DNA of 64,000 nt from Bin87 sp964347975 (GCA_964347975.1 CAYGAY010000010.1:22067-86066); one strand, 5' to 3'. Positions 1 through 8,407 are shown, counted from the stretch's first letter. Notes: generated by a model not told the origin, from the sequence alone. A program made the numbers and translations.

Positions 1-123
1 CAGGCAATTCCGGACCCCACCTTCGTGGAGCCGAAACAGTACCAAGATTGGCTCCGTGGCCGGGCTGAACGATTGGCGCAAGCGTCCAACCAATACTTGG
101 AAGAGCTGCGCAATGAAGGATAA
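1..123 (+). CDS. C-terminal end of an unidentified protein (partial)
   Basis: An open frame enters from the left edge and stops at TAA 121-123, giving the last 40 residues of a protein. The segment is hydrophilic and probably helical, rich in Gln, Glu, Arg and Leu. No family can be recognised from it. It converges on the broken aspartyl protease gene on the other strand, whose 3' end lies 12 bases away. Confidence 0.5.
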   Translation, partial: QAIPDPTFVEPKQYQDWLRGRAERLAQASNQYLEELRNEG

Positions 124-134
124 TCTTCGCCAAA

Positions 135-513
135 TTATATTTCGCCGCCCCAACCCAACCGCAACCCTCGCACGGGAATAAGCTCTTGCCCTACTGGATC
201 GACGGCTAATTTGAAAATTTCCAGCGTCGTCGCTCCCAGTAAAAAATGGCCGTCCGGCCCGAAAATCACGGGGCAGATGTTGGTACGCTCGCCAATGCGG
301 ATTGCTGCTACACCATAATTGCGCATCTCACTTTCGCCATTGGCGTAAAAGCATGGGTGTTCCCCTTTCCGGTTCAATATGCAACCGTTCAAACAGCGAT
401 GCCGGGAACATGGAATCGGATGCTCCCGTGTCAACCACGGCACCCACAGGAAGCATATCGCTCCCGGATCCATAGGGGTGTCCAACGGAAACTTGGACGC
501 TGAAATAACCCAT
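135..513 (-). pseudogene. retropepsin-like aspartyl protease, frameshifted
   Basis: The start ATG at 513 has a good AAGGAG six bases upstream. The first frame carries the aspartyl protease motif VVDTGASDSMFP (Asp-Thr-Gly around residue 35) and runs to a stop near 328. The rest of the fold (YANGE..., then LLGATTLE, then AVDP.....IPVRGLRL) continues in the next frame to 135. The two halves join near 340-355. The combined product of about 125 residues matches in length and motif order the intact paralogue at 14179-14535, including the shared ending 'LGxxTLE...AVDPxxxxLIP'. Single-domain proteases of this clan AA type act as homodimers, with one DTG from each chain. Either one base was lost or gained in the genome or this is a consensus error. 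Confidence 0.75.
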
Positions 514-619
514 GACGTTCTCCTTTCGTCGGCTGACCGTCAAGCCGCCACGTTGCCATATATCACCGTAACATACGCAACGTCAATTCAAGAGACCGTC
601 GATGCCATTTCAACTTATG

Positions 620-840
620 TGGGCTATTTCTCTCGCCGAAGCCGGCGCTATGCTGGCCGCCGCTCGCGATGAATGAAGCGGAGGGATACCTGCGAGGCCG
701 CGAGGTCGCCGACGCCGGCCGTCGGATGCCGGCGCGGTCGCCATCGCCGCCCCCCGGCAGTTGCCCGACAACGCCTGCAAAATCCCCATGGCGGCCAACC
801 TGACAGCCCGGGCCGTTGCCAACCTACTGGCGGCAGCGTG
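620..840 (+). pseudogene. probable degraded gene remnant
   Basis: The 415 bases between the protease start and the hydrolase hold no intact gene. Pieces of coding-like sequence follow each other in changing frames: an Ala-rich helix (LAEAGAMLAAARDE) before a TGA near 673, then GYLRGREVADAG, then KIPMAANLTARAVANLLAA ending at TGA about 836-838. The order and spacing look like the C-terminal part of one enzyme broken by two frameshifts. The ending resembles C-termini of FAD-binding molybdopterin-dehydrogenase subunits, but that is only an impression. The region may instead be non-coding GC-rich sequence. Confidence 0.25.
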
Positions 841-928
841 AAGGGACCGGGCAAAACGTGTCGTCCTTGACATACCGTTACCCCTGTAACAGAATGTCGC
901 CATCCCAACCCTGCGCAGGAACGAGAGT

Positions 929-1723
929 ATGACAACAGTACAAAACGGTTCTCGCACTACCGTAAATGTCAACGGCACTGCCGTCGAAATGTACTCCGGC
1001 GGCAATGGCCCTCCACTGGTGTTTTTCCACGGCGCCGGCGGATCCAACGGCTGGCAGCCCTATCACGAAGATTTGGCGTCGGACTATACAGTCTTCGTGC
1101 CCAGCCAGCCCGGTTTCAACGGCACCGAAGCTCCGGCCTGGGTCAAGACCATCAGCGACGTGGCACATTTCAACCATATGTTCATCGACGCCCTGGGCCT
1201 CCAGGACATCGTGCTGATGGGTTCGTCCATGGGCGGTTGGGTCTCAGCCGAAATGGCGGCTATGGACGACCATAATATTGACGCCCTCGTCCTGGTTGAC
1301 GCCGCCGGCATCAAGCCTCGCGAGGGCGAGATCGCGGAAATCTTCATGGTGTCGGCTGATACCCGCCTCAAGCAGCGTTTTCACGACCCCAGCCAGGTGC
1401 CCAATTACGAGAACTACACCCGCGAACTGAGCCCCGAAGAACAGCTCGTCGTCCACTCTAACGCCATCATGGCGTCGCAACTCTGCTGGAAGCCCTACCT
1501 GCACAATCCCAGCCTGCCCTTCACCCTGTCCCGCGTGGATACCCCCACTCTCATCGTCTGGGGCAACCAGGACGCCATCATTCCGGTGGAGTGCGGCCAC
1601 CTGTTCCAGCAGGCCATTCAGGGCAGCCAACTCCGCGTCATTGACAACTGCGGACACTCGCCGGCCGTGGAAAAGCGCGAGGACTTCGTTGCCGCCGTCA
1701 CCGGGTTCCTGAACAGCATCTAG
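929..1723 (+). CDS. alpha/beta hydrolase
   Basis: A 264-residue alpha/beta-hydrolase-fold enzyme, the normal length for the family. The oxyanion-hole motif HGAGGS is at residues 34-39, the nucleophile elbow GSSMGG at 98-103 (Ser100), the acid in WGNQDAIIP (Asp215) and the base in CGHSP (His243), so the triad is complete. There is no signal peptide, so it is cytoplasmic. Substrate cannot be read from the sequence; the closest types are ester or C-C bond hydrolases such as those cleaving meta-cleavage products. It precedes a luciferase-like monooxygenase gene on the same strand, which suggests a shared catabolic role. An AGGA lies 8 bases before the ATG. Confidence 0.9.
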   Translation: MTTVQNGSRTTVNVNGTAVEMYSGGNGPPLVFFHGAGGSNGWQPYHEDLASDYTVFVPSQPGFNGTEAPAWVKTISDVAHFNHMFIDALGLQDIVLMGSSMGGWVSAEMAAMDDHNIDALVLVDAAGIKPREGEIAEIFMVSADTRLKQRFHDPSQVPNYENYTRELSPEEQLVVHSNAIMASQLCWKPYLHNPSLPFTLSRVDTPTLIVWGNQDAIIPVECGHLFQQAIQGSQLRVIDNCGHSPAVEKREDFVAAVTGFLNSI

Positions 1724-1745
1724 ATTCCACTGGATTCCAGCCCCG

Positions 1746-1786
1746 TATCAAGTACGGGACGACGTTCTTTCGCCGGAATGACGACG
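1746..1786. repeat. REP-like palindromic repeat
   Basis: The short spacer before the monooxygenase gene contains 'CCCCGTATCAAGTACGGG' followed by 'TTCTTTCGCCGGAATGACG'. A closely similar arrangement recurs at about 62426-62475, upstream of the thioredoxin-like gene. Confidence 0.55.
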
Positions 1787-1834
1787 AACGCGAACGCCGC
1801 CAGCGCCCCGCCAAAGCAAGAAGGAGCAAACACC

Positions 1835-2986
1835 ATGGCGCACCAACTCGAAGTTTTCTGGTTCTCCGAACAGCCCTACGGTCACGTCACCGAAGATGAC
1901 CTGGCGCCGTACGAATCGGGCCGGATGCACTTCCCCAACACCTACTTTGATCCCGAAAAAGCCCACGTCCTCTACACCAACTACCATGACCAGTACCAAC
2001 TGGCCGATGAGGTTGGCTTTGACGGCATTATGTCCAACGAGCACCACAGCTCCTACTGGTGCATGAAGCCCTCCGTCAACGTGGACGCCGCCGTCATCAC
2101 CCAGCGCACCAAGAACGCCAAGATCGCCATGCTGGGCAATGTCATCGCGGTCAACGACCCGGTGAAGATGGCGGAAGAGATCGCCATGTTGGACTGCATC
2201 AGCAACGGCCGCATCATCTCGGGCTTTGTCCGGGGCACCGCCGTGGAGACGCTGCACGCCGGCTACCCGCCCACCGAGAACCGCCCCCGGTTCGAGGAGG
2301 CCCACGACCTGATTGTCAAGTGCTGGACCGAACCCGGCCCCTTCCGCTGGGAGGGCGAGTACTGGCCGCACCGCATGGTCAACCCGTGGGTGGTTCCGAT
2401 GCAGAAGCCCCATCCGCCGGTGTGGTTCCCCGGCACCGGCAGCCCGGAATCCGTGATCTGGGCCGCCAAGCATCGTTACCCCTACATGAACCTGGGCTCC
2501 CTGCTTGACCTGACCAAGCAGCTCAAGGGCATCTACCACGAGACCGCCGCCGAGGAAGGCTACGAAGCCGGCCCGGAACACTTCGGCTACCTGATTCGCT
2601 GCCTGGTCGCCGACACCGACGAGAAGGCTCAGGAAATCGGCCGCACCTTTCTGTGGACCGAGAACCATCGCAACCGTGGTCCGATGGAATTCAACGACCC
2701 GCCCGGCTACCAGTCCCGCGAGGCGCTGCGCATCAAGATGTCGCGCCCCCTCATCGGCACCGGCACCATGGGCCGCCGCATGACCTACGAAGACCTCCAG
2801 GCCGCCTACAATATCATCGTCGGCAGCCCGGAGACGGTGACCGAAAAGCTACGCCACATCCGCCAGGATTTGGAACCCGGCTACATCCTCATCTACGGCA
2901 ACGAAGGTCATATGCCCCACGAGGACGTGATGCGCTCCGTGGAGCTACTGGGGACGCGGGTGATACCGGCGCTGAAGGAAGGGTAG
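1835..2986 (+). CDS. luciferase-like flavin-dependent monooxygenase (LLM class)
   Basis: The start is set by AAGGAG at 1821-1826, eight bases before the ATG at 1835; an earlier in-frame ATG at 1778 has no such site and falls inside a REP-like repeat. The 383-residue product is a full-length TIM-barrel enzyme of the bacterial luciferase superfamily, related to alkanal monooxygenase alpha-like proteins. Typical segments are SNEHHSSYW near residue 70, LGNVIAVNDPVKMAEEIAML near 100-120, and SGFVRGTAVE near 130. Such enzymes use FMN or F420 to oxygenate or oxidise small organics. The last part of this gene is duplicated in damaged form at 4298-4477. Confidence 0.9.
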   Translation: MAHQLEVFWFSEQPYGHVTEDDLAPYESGRMHFPNTYFDPEKAHVLYTNYHDQYQLADEVGFDGIMSNEHHSSYWCMKPSVNVDAAVITQRTKNAKIAMLGNVIAVNDPVKMAEEIAMLDCISNGRIISGFVRGTAVETLHAGYPPTENRPRFEEAHDLIVKCWTEPGPFRWEGEYWPHRMVNPWVVPMQKPHPPVWFPGTGSPESVIWAAKHRYPYMNLGSLLDLTKQLKGIYHETAAEEGYEAGPEHFGYLIRCLVADTDEKAQEIGRTFLWTENHRNRGPMEFNDPPGYQSREALRIKMSRPLIGTGTMGRRMTYEDLQAAYNIIVGSPETVTEKLRHIRQDLEPGYILIYGNEGHMPHEDVMRSVELLGTRVIPALKEG

Positions 2987-3021
2987 TGCGGGTAGCGAAG
3001 CCACCGCCTTTTAAATCCGAC

Positions 3022-3062
3022 AGTACCTTGCCGGCGTCTTGGCTAGACGCCGGCAAGGTACT
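3022..3062 (+). terminator. strong hairpin after the monooxygenase gene
   Basis: An 18-base perfect stem (AGTACCTTGCCGGCGTCT with its complement) closes a five-base loop, 36 bases after the monooxygenase stop. No long T run follows, so it may be a weak intrinsic terminator or a 3'-end-stabilising hairpin. Confidence 0.55.
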
Positions 3063-3121
3063 TCACCCGGAACACGCGGGACGTTATCCCCCATTCAGCA
3101 CGTTGGTCAGGGAGGCATCTA

Positions 3122-3684
3122 ATGTCTATCCGTGAAACCAGAATAGCGGTTGGAAAAGTTAGGAAATACATCGAAACGCAGCGTGACATTCTGCAAGACA
3201 GCGAAGGACAAACGAGGGTCATATTGATTGACCCTATATTGAATGCCCTGGGATGGCAAACCAATAATCCCAACTCCGTAAGGCACGAGTACGAAATGGG
3301 TAACGGGAAGGCTGACTATGCGCTCATAGATCCCGAACGCATAAACCATTTGTGATTGTCGAGGCCAAGAAACTAGGGGACGAACGCCTGGAAAGGCACA
3401 TTCCACAAATCGACCATTATGCTGGCGACCAAGCGAGCATCGTCAGATATGGTGTAATCACCAACGGCAACATCTGGCGAGTGTTTGAAAACGACGGACA
3501 CGGATTCATGTATAGCAACGTCCTGGCAATATCCATAACTAGCGACCCGGGCGAAAAGTGCGCTTCAGAACTATCGCGGTTGTTGGGCGCTCCCATTCCT
3601 GAACCAAGCCAACCTGATGATACCCATTGGCAAACAGTCATACCGCAAAACGGCGTACTGTGGAACGATGCTATATGGAGGTAA
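3122..3684 (+). pseudogene. HsdR N-terminal-like nuclease-domain protein, frameshifted
   Basis: The N-terminal half (from ATG 3122) reads through DPILNALGW, YEMGNGKADYAL and stops at 3353-3355. The continuation, PFVIVEAKKLG...HIPQIDHYA...YGVITNGNIWRVF, is in the next frame and reaches TAA-free to 3684. Together they form the PD-(D/E)XK-like domain found at the N-terminus of type I restriction R subunits and in free-standing proteins: Asp in KADYAL and the E-A-K triad in IVEAKK. One missing base within 'GAACGCATAAACC' near 3336-3345 explains the break. No helicase domain and no hsdM/hsdS genes are nearby, so it was probably a stand-alone protein of about 187 residues. Confidence 0.75.
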
Positions 3685-3808
3685 GAAATCCTCTGCAATC
3701 GAAAGGGCGCATTTGCCTGATATGTCTATATTTGTAGCTATCGATGCTCCGTGACTGTCCAAAATTCAGTCCGGAGGTGCGTAACGCATTGCTTACAGGG
3801 AACATGAA

Positions 3809-4036
3809 ATGGCTACCACGATTGTGCTTTCGTCTGAATCTGAGGAACGGCTTGACTTCCTAGCGTCGCAAACGGGGCGCTCCAAGGCATCCTTGTTGCG
3901 CGAGATGATAGAGCGCGGGCTTGAAGATGTAGAGGATTACTACCTTGCCGTCGAGGTGCTGAAACGCATCCGCCTTGGAAGGGAACGTGTCCATTCGTCC
4001 CCCGAGGTGAGGCGGGACCTTGGCTTGGACAATTGA
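3809..4036 (+). CDS. ribbon-helix-helix (CopG/RelB-like) antitoxin
   Basis: A 75-residue protein beginning with a beta strand (TTIVLSSESEERLDFLA) and two helices (GRSKASLLREMIERGLED), the layout of ribbon-helix-helix DNA-binding domains. The C-terminal tail would bind the toxin. The next reading frame overlaps its end and encodes a RelE-type toxin that is interrupted, so this is the antitoxin of a RelBE-like module and probably also represses its own promoter. The antitoxin frame itself is intact. Confidence 0.8.
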   Translation: MATTIVLSSESEERLDFLASQTGRSKASLLREMIERGLEDVEDYYLAVEVLKRIRLGRERVHSSPEVRRDLGLDN

Positions 4037-4286
4037 ATACTCTGACACGGCCAGAGCTCAGTTGCGCCGGCTCGACAGGCAGATATCCCGGCGCGTGGTG
4101 GATTACATGGACGAGCGGGTTGCCACAAGGGACAATCCGCGCAGTATTGGACAAGCCCTGACCGGCCCCATGCGCGGATTATAGCGTTACCGGGTTGGCG
4201 ATTGCCGCGTCGTTTGCGATATTCAAGACAACGTTTTGTGCGTCTTGGTGGTTCGGGTCGGCAGGCGCGATAGGGTGTATTGCTGA
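4020..4286 (+). pseudogene. RelE-type toxin, nonsense-interrupted
   Basis: Overlapping the antitoxin by 17 bases from a TTG at 4020, the frame reads W-T-I-E-Y-S, QLRRLDRQISRRVVDYM, GQALTGPMRGL, then TAG at 4182-4184, then RYRVGDCRVVCDIQDNVLCV and RVGRRDRVY to TGA 4284-4286. In RelE/ParE relatives the interrupted position is Trp in 'GLWRYRVGDYR', so a TGG to TAG change is the simplest explanation. Everything else is in frame and well conserved. As read, the toxin is cut after 54 residues, before its catalytic C-terminal strands, and should be inactive. Confidence 0.85.
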
Positions 4287-4297
4287 TCCCCGTCAAT

Positions 4298-4477
4298 GTC
4301 GCCGACACCGACGAGAAGGCCCAGGAAATCGGCCGCATCTTCCTGTAGACCGAGAACCACCGCAACCGTGGTCCGATGGAATTCAACGACCCGCCGGGCT
4401 ACCAGTCCCACGAGGACGTGATGCGCTCCGTGGATCTGCTGGGGACGCGGGTGATACCGGCGCTGAAGGAAGGTTAA
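4298..4477 (+). pseudogene. deleted duplicate of the luciferase-like monooxygenase 3' end
   Basis: This segment repeats the monooxygenase gene's bases 2606 to about 2720 and then jumps to its last 70 bases (about 2917-2986), ending with TAA. It encodes VADTDEKAQEIGR, a TAG where the parent has Trp (FLWTENH), then ...GYQS joined to HEDVMRSV and GTRVIPALKEG. The junction falls where both parent sites share 'CGAGG', so a deletion between short repeats is likely. There is no start and no N-terminal part. It abuts the stop of the broken toxin. Confidence 0.85.
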
Positions 4478-4502
4478 ATCAGGGCCGACCAACTTAGCTT
4501 CG

Positions 4503-4547
4503 GCGCCGACCGTTGGCATTGCGCCTGACGGTCGGCGCTTTGATTAT
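4503..4547 (+). terminator. intrinsic terminator
   Basis: An 11-base perfect stem (GCGCCGACCGT, 4503-4513, with 4528-4538) and a 14-base loop are followed by TTTGATTATT. It lies between converging genes. Confidence 0.6.
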
Positions 4548-4619
4548 TCGCTCGGCCGGTAAGAACGAGTGCGAGGTGGGTTTGAAGCCCGTCCTTTTGC
4601 GAACTGAACACTCCGGCAT

Positions 4620-5564
4620 TCACTCTTCCGATGGCCGGTTCTGCGGACGTTGCCGCGTGGCGCCGTCGGCCTCGATTCGGATTACCGTGACTCCCTGCGA
4701 CCTGGCAAATTCTTCCTGGGGTGCGGCGACGTTTTGAGCGATGGCCAGGGCAATGGCAGGATGTCCGGTGGTGGCGCTCATAATCCGCGCCCGTTCAGCG
4801 GCGCGGGTGATGTCGCTGTTGTCGAGGGTGCGGGATATTTCGCCGGTAATGACGTAGGTTTCGCGCTCCCGGTCCTGGGCGGTGACAATGACGTCGGCTT
4901 CCATGACTTCCAGAATATCCTCGCGGGTAATACGTCCAGCGTCTCGGGCGTCCAGCAGGATGTTTTCCAGCTCGTTGGCTTGAGGCATACCCCGCGCCTT
5001 GAGGATATGAGTTCTTTCCAGCATCAGATGGCGGAAAACGATGCCGGGTATTCTGCTGTGTACATCGTATTCCATTTGCCTGCCGTTGAGGTTGCCGAGT
5101 TGGCCTTCGATGCGGTTCAGGCGGCGGTTAGTTGTAGCTTGTTCAGTTTTCAGTTCCGCAACGTCGGTTTTGAGTTCCGCAACGTCGGTTTTGAGTTCCG
5201 AGATGTCGTTCTCCATCCTAGCCTGGACTTCCCGTATTTCCTGTACGCTGGCCTCCAGCCGGGCTTGGGCAGCTCTGAGTTCGGCCAGGTCTGACTCAAC
5301 ACGGTCCAGACGTTCAACGGTGGTCGTGATGACCCGGCTGCTGACCAGCGCGTAGCTTGCGATTTGCTCGGTGGTATCTCTGAGCGTTGAAGCCAACTCC
5401 GTCAGTCGGTCCTGAATCTGAACCAGCAGCTCCCCATGATGTTGAACTACGGCGGGCAGTTGCCGGAGTTCCTGCCCCAGCACGTGATTCCGCATCGCCT
5501 CCTGGAGCTCCGGGTTCTGCTCCATGGCGGACAGGATGTCAGAGAAGTTGTTGATGGTAGCCAT
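4620..5564 (-). CDS. coiled-coil protein with nuclease-like C-terminal domain
   Basis: A 314-residue protein. After a short N-terminal region (NPELQEAMRNHVLGQELRQLP) come about 100 residues of heptad coiled coil with three heptads of the type 'ELKTDVA' (about residues 122-142), encoded by 21-base direct repeats. The C-terminal 150 residues (DARDAGRITREDILEVMEAD, VIVTAQDRERETYVITGEIS) look like an alpha/beta domain. The spacing D..V.....ETYVITGEIS suggests a divergent PD-(D/E)XK-type core, but catalytic residues are not certain. Similar coiled-coil plus nuclease-like proteins are common in Chloroflexota and cyanobacteria without known function. No clear Shine-Dalgarno precedes the ATG. Confidence 0.7.
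   Translation of the reverse strand: MATINNFSDILSAMEQNPELQEAMRNHVLGQELRQLPAVVQHHGELLVQIQDRLTELASTLRDTTEQIASYALVSSRVITTTVERLDRVESDLAELRAAQARLEASVQEIREVQARMENDISELKTDVAELKTDVAELKTEQATTNRRLNRIEGQLGNLNGRQMEYDVHSRIPGIVFRHLMLERTHILKARGMPQANELENILLDARDAGRITREDILEVMEADVIVTAQDRERETYVITGEISRTLDNSDITRAAERARIMSATTGHPAIALAIAQNVAAPQEEFARSQGVTVIRIEADGATRQRPQNRPSEE
5153..5200 (-). repeat. 21-base tandem repeat inside coiled-coil gene
   Basis: On the plus strand 'AGTTCCGCAACGTCGGTTTTG' occurs twice in direct order, with a third degenerate unit following. Each unit encodes one seven-residue heptad (ELKTDVA), so gain or loss would lengthen or shorten the coil without a frameshift. Confidence 0.8.
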
Positions 5565-5665
5565 AATGGTTTAATTTCAGGCGTATGGCATTCTAATCTA
5601 CCATACGCCACGGCCCCCAATTGCGGAGGCAACTATGCAGCGCGCCGGCGAAAACGCGGCCTCTG

Positions 5666-6970
5666 CTACTTCCCGTTTCGCGCCGGCGACCCGTCGGGAT
5701 AGAGGTCGTCCCACAGCGCGTCGCGCCAGTCCACGCCTACGGGCAGGATGGCCTGGGCCGGGCGCAGCATGTAGTAATTGTCGCCGGCGCCGGGCGGTGC
5801 GCTGCCTTCGGCCACCGCGCGGGTGGCCTGCAAGAGTTGGCGGCGCGCGTAGATGATAGCCATGTCGGTGCGGCTCAGGTTCTCGCGGGAGCGGTCCACG
5901 ATGTAGCCCATGCTCTCCTGCACCGCGACGTCCTGGGCGTTCACGCCGTCGATGCCGCTGAAAGTCTCGGTCTTCTGCACCGTCCGGTCAATCATCCAGT
6001 TGTTGTTCCGGTTGACCCTGGTGCGGAAGTCGTCGAGCATATGCTCGGGACCGCGCCCGTAACCGCGGTCCATGTCGATACGTTCTTCTTCCTCTATGGG
6101 TTCGTCATAGGACAGGTCCCAGTTCCAGACCATCACGTTGTGATCGTCCATGGGCACCCACATATGGCCGGAGGCCAGGAATCCCACCGGGCCTGCCTTG
6201 CCCCGGTATCCGCGCTGGCTCGCCCGGATCTGGTGGAAGGGCATCACGAAATGGTACGCCCGGACATGGTTGCCTTCGTCGCCCAACGAACGTATGCCGG
6301 CGTAACGGTAGCCGTAGTCGGTGAGGTCCACTTCCAGTTCGGGCGGCTTGCCCTGCACGTGGGGAGAGTCGATGCGCAGGCCGGCATGAGTGGTATCCGT
6401 CCGCAAGGTGCGGTGGAGGATGGTGGCGTGGGCGGAGTCGATGCCGCCTTCCAGCGCCTGGAGCCAATTGCACTCCTGAATGTTCTTGGTGACGTGGCGG
6501 TGGGTCTCCGGCACGGCGGCCCACTCGAACTTGGGCGGGGGCGGCCTATGCTCTTTCGGCCCCATATAGGCCCAGATGACGCCCCCCAGTTCCATAGTGG
6601 GATAGGACGTAGTGGTCATCTTGGACGGAAAATCGCTGTCCTCGGGCTCGTTCATCATGTCCACGCACTGGCCATTCACGTCGAACTTCCAGCCGTGATA
6701 CACGCAGCGCAGGCCGCACTCCTCGTTGCGTCCCAGCCACAGCGACACCAGCCGGTGGGGGCAAAACTCGTCCAGCAGGCCAATGCGTCCGTCGGTGTCA
6801 CGGAAAGCGACCAGATCTTCGCCCAGCAGCTTGACACGGACCGGCTCGCCGTCCGGCTCGGACAGTTCCCAGGACAACAGGGCCGGCGTCCAATAGCGGC
6901 GCATCAACTCGCCCATGGGGGTGCCCGGCCCAACTTGAGTAAGGGTCATATTCTCTGCCTGTGAAATCAT
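5666..6970 (-). CDS. Rieske [2Fe-2S] aromatic-ring oxygenase, phthalate-dioxygenase type
   Basis: A 434-residue oxygenase large subunit. The Rieske cluster ligands are C70-P-H72 and C89-x2-H92 (FCPHRL... RCVYHGWKF). The mononuclear iron site follows in NWLQALEGGIDSAHATILH (His181, His186, with Asp178 as the electron-transfer bridge). Length and motif spacing fit the single-component-type alpha subunits such as phthalate 4,5-dioxygenase, which need a separate reductase. No reductase gene is adjacent. The substrate is unknown. AGGAGG lies eight bases before the chosen ATG. Confidence 0.92.
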   Translation of the reverse strand: MISQAENMTLTQVGPGTPMGELMRRYWTPALLSWELSEPDGEPVRVKLLGEDLVAFRDTDGRIGLLDEFCPHRLVSLWLGRNEECGLRCVYHGWKFDVNGQCVDMMNEPEDSDFPSKMTTTSYPTMELGGVIWAYMGPKEHRPPPPKFEWAAVPETHRHVTKNIQECNWLQALEGGIDSAHATILHRTLRTDTTHAGLRIDSPHVQGKPPELEVDLTDYGYRYAGIRSLGDEGNHVRAYHFVMPFHQIRASQRGYRGKAGPVGFLASGHMWVPMDDHNVMVWNWDLSYDEPIEEEERIDMDRGYGRGPEHMLDDFRTRVNRNNNWMIDRTVQKTETFSGIDGVNAQDVAVQESMGYIVDRSRENLSRTDMAIIYARRQLLQATRAVAEGSAPPGAGDNYYMLRPAQAILPVGVDWRDALWDDLYPDGSPARNGK

Positions 6971-7093
6971 AGGGCATACCTCCTCTTGACGGGGTGTCAG
7001 AGTAGCAGTTATCGGGCGGATTTGCTATGCTGGCGCTGCCGACGCGACCCACAGCCCGGCGCGTTGCCCGGCAAGGATACCAGCATAACCACA

Positions 7094-7447
7094 ATGACGA
7101 CGCTGAACGACGTTCGCGCTGCCCTGATAGCGCAGGGCTATCCAGCCGATCAAGTTGACGCCATGCTCAACCTGGCTGGCCGTATGGCACTTGAAGGCTC
7201 GCTGGCGTCGAAAGACGACCTGAACCAATTGCGGGATGAGTTCACGCAATTCAAGAGCGATGTTATCGAGAGATTTGCCGAGCTGCGCATCGAAATGAAC
7301 GAAAGGTTCGCGGAGCAACGCGCGGATGCCGACGCCCGCAAGCGACGCATCATCAAGTGGGCAGCCGGAGCGGTGATCGGCGGCATCGCGGTGAACATAG
7401 CCGTCCTTGGTATAGGTATCGCTATTGTGGCGTTGCTCGTCCGATAA
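7094..7447 (+). CDS. coiled-coil protein with C-terminal membrane anchor
   Basis: The product of 117 residues starts MTTLNDVRAALIAQGYP, then has a long amphipathic coiled coil (DDLNQLRDEFTQFK, VIERFAELRIEMNERFAEQR), a basic patch (ARKRRIIKW) and one C-terminal transmembrane helix (AVIGGIAVNIAVLGIGIAIVALLV). This layout resembles DUF1640-like or phage-XhlA-like tail-anchored proteins with the coil in the cytoplasm. The function is unknown. An in-frame start further upstream (6986) would add a Cys/Arg-rich stretch that looks non-coding, so the ATG at 7094 is preferred. Confidence 0.65.
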   Translation: MTTLNDVRAALIAQGYPADQVDAMLNLAGRMALEGSLASKDDLNQLRDEFTQFKSDVIERFAELRIEMNERFAEQRADADARKRRIIKWAAGAVIGGIAVNIAVLGIGIAIVALLVR

Positions 7448-7466
7448 TTGGACACGGCCTTCCCAG

Positions 7467-8253
7467 ATGCAAATTGTAGATACCCACGTACACATTGGCC
7501 GGAACCACTATGAGCCGGTGGAAATGCTGCTGGCCCAGATGGAGCTGAATGGCGTTGCCAAGACGGTGCTGGTGCAGTCCACCGCCACGCTGGACAACTC
7601 CTACGTGCTGGAATGCCGGCAGCGTTTCCCGGGCCGGTTGGCTGTGGTGTGCCGCGTGGACGTGGACGACCCCGCTGCGCCGGACACGCTGGAAAGTCTG
7701 CATGCCGCCGGCGCCGAGACCCTGCGAATCAGGAACTTTCACCGCTCGCCGGGTAATGACCCGCTGCGCATCTGGCGCGCTGCCGCCAACCTCGGTATGT
7801 CCGTTAGCGTGGGCGGGCCCGCAGAGGGTTTCGCGTCTCCCGAATTCGCCAACTTGGTGGCAGAGTTGCCGAATCTGACCGTCATCATCGAGCATCTGGC
7901 CGGCATGGGCATCCACGCCATCGGCGCTTCGACCATGCCGCCTGACGACATATTTCGGCAGGCCCTCACCCTGGCGCGCTTCCCCAATACAGTGATGAAA
8001 ATCCACGGCATGGGCGAGATCAGCGCCCCGCCTTTCCCGTACCAAAATACGCCGCCCTACGCGCGCATGGCTTACGACACCTTTGGGCCGGAGCGGATGA
8101 TCTGGGGTTCCGATTGGCCCCGGGTAACCAAACCGGGAGGGCTACCGCAACTCGCTGCGCTACACCTGGGAGCAGATGGAGGAATGGTGTCCCGGGCTAG
8201 ACTTGGCGAAGATTTTCGGTGAGACGGCTCTGACTCTGTGGTCGTTTGACTGA
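7467..8253 (+). pseudogene. amidohydrolase family 2 protein, frameshift near the 3' end
   Basis: From ATG 7467 the frame encodes a TIM-barrel metal hydrolase of the amidohydrolase_2 (ACMSD-like) family: VDTHVHIG with the metal-binding HxH at the N-terminus, VIIEHLAGMG in the middle and WGSDWPR with the metal Asp near the end. After WGSDWPRVTKPG the frame becomes unrelated and stops at 8222. The expected ending (GYRNSLRYTWEQM, LAKIFGETALTLW) is present in another frame and ends at TGA 8251-8253. An indel in 'CCGGGAGGGC' near 8130-8145 explains this. The active-site residues lie before the break, so a product altered only at its tail might still fold. Decarboxylation or hydrolysis of a cyclic acid are family roles. 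Confidence 0.8.
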
Positions 8254-8407
8254 CGGCCGCCGGCGCGTCCGACAAGTCCGGCAAATCCTGTAATCCGGTC
8301 AGCGCGTATTATTGTCCAAATGGGCTGGCGTGATTTACCATTGTTCATTAGTGCGGTGAATTTGCGACCGCAATAGAGCGCGTAACAATCATAGGAGGAA
8401 ATAGTTG

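Noticed and set aside
4182..4311. Two TGG-to-TAG changes close together might mean TAG is read as Trp.
   Set aside because: Many intact genes here end in TAG (for example 1723, 33163, 36968) and both affected loci show other signs of decay or duplication.
5621..6964. Long open frame on the plus strand opposite the Rieske oxygenase.
   Set aside because: It is the antisense shadow of a gene with complete Rieske motifs; its His/Val/Gly-rich composition is typical of GC-rich shadow frames.
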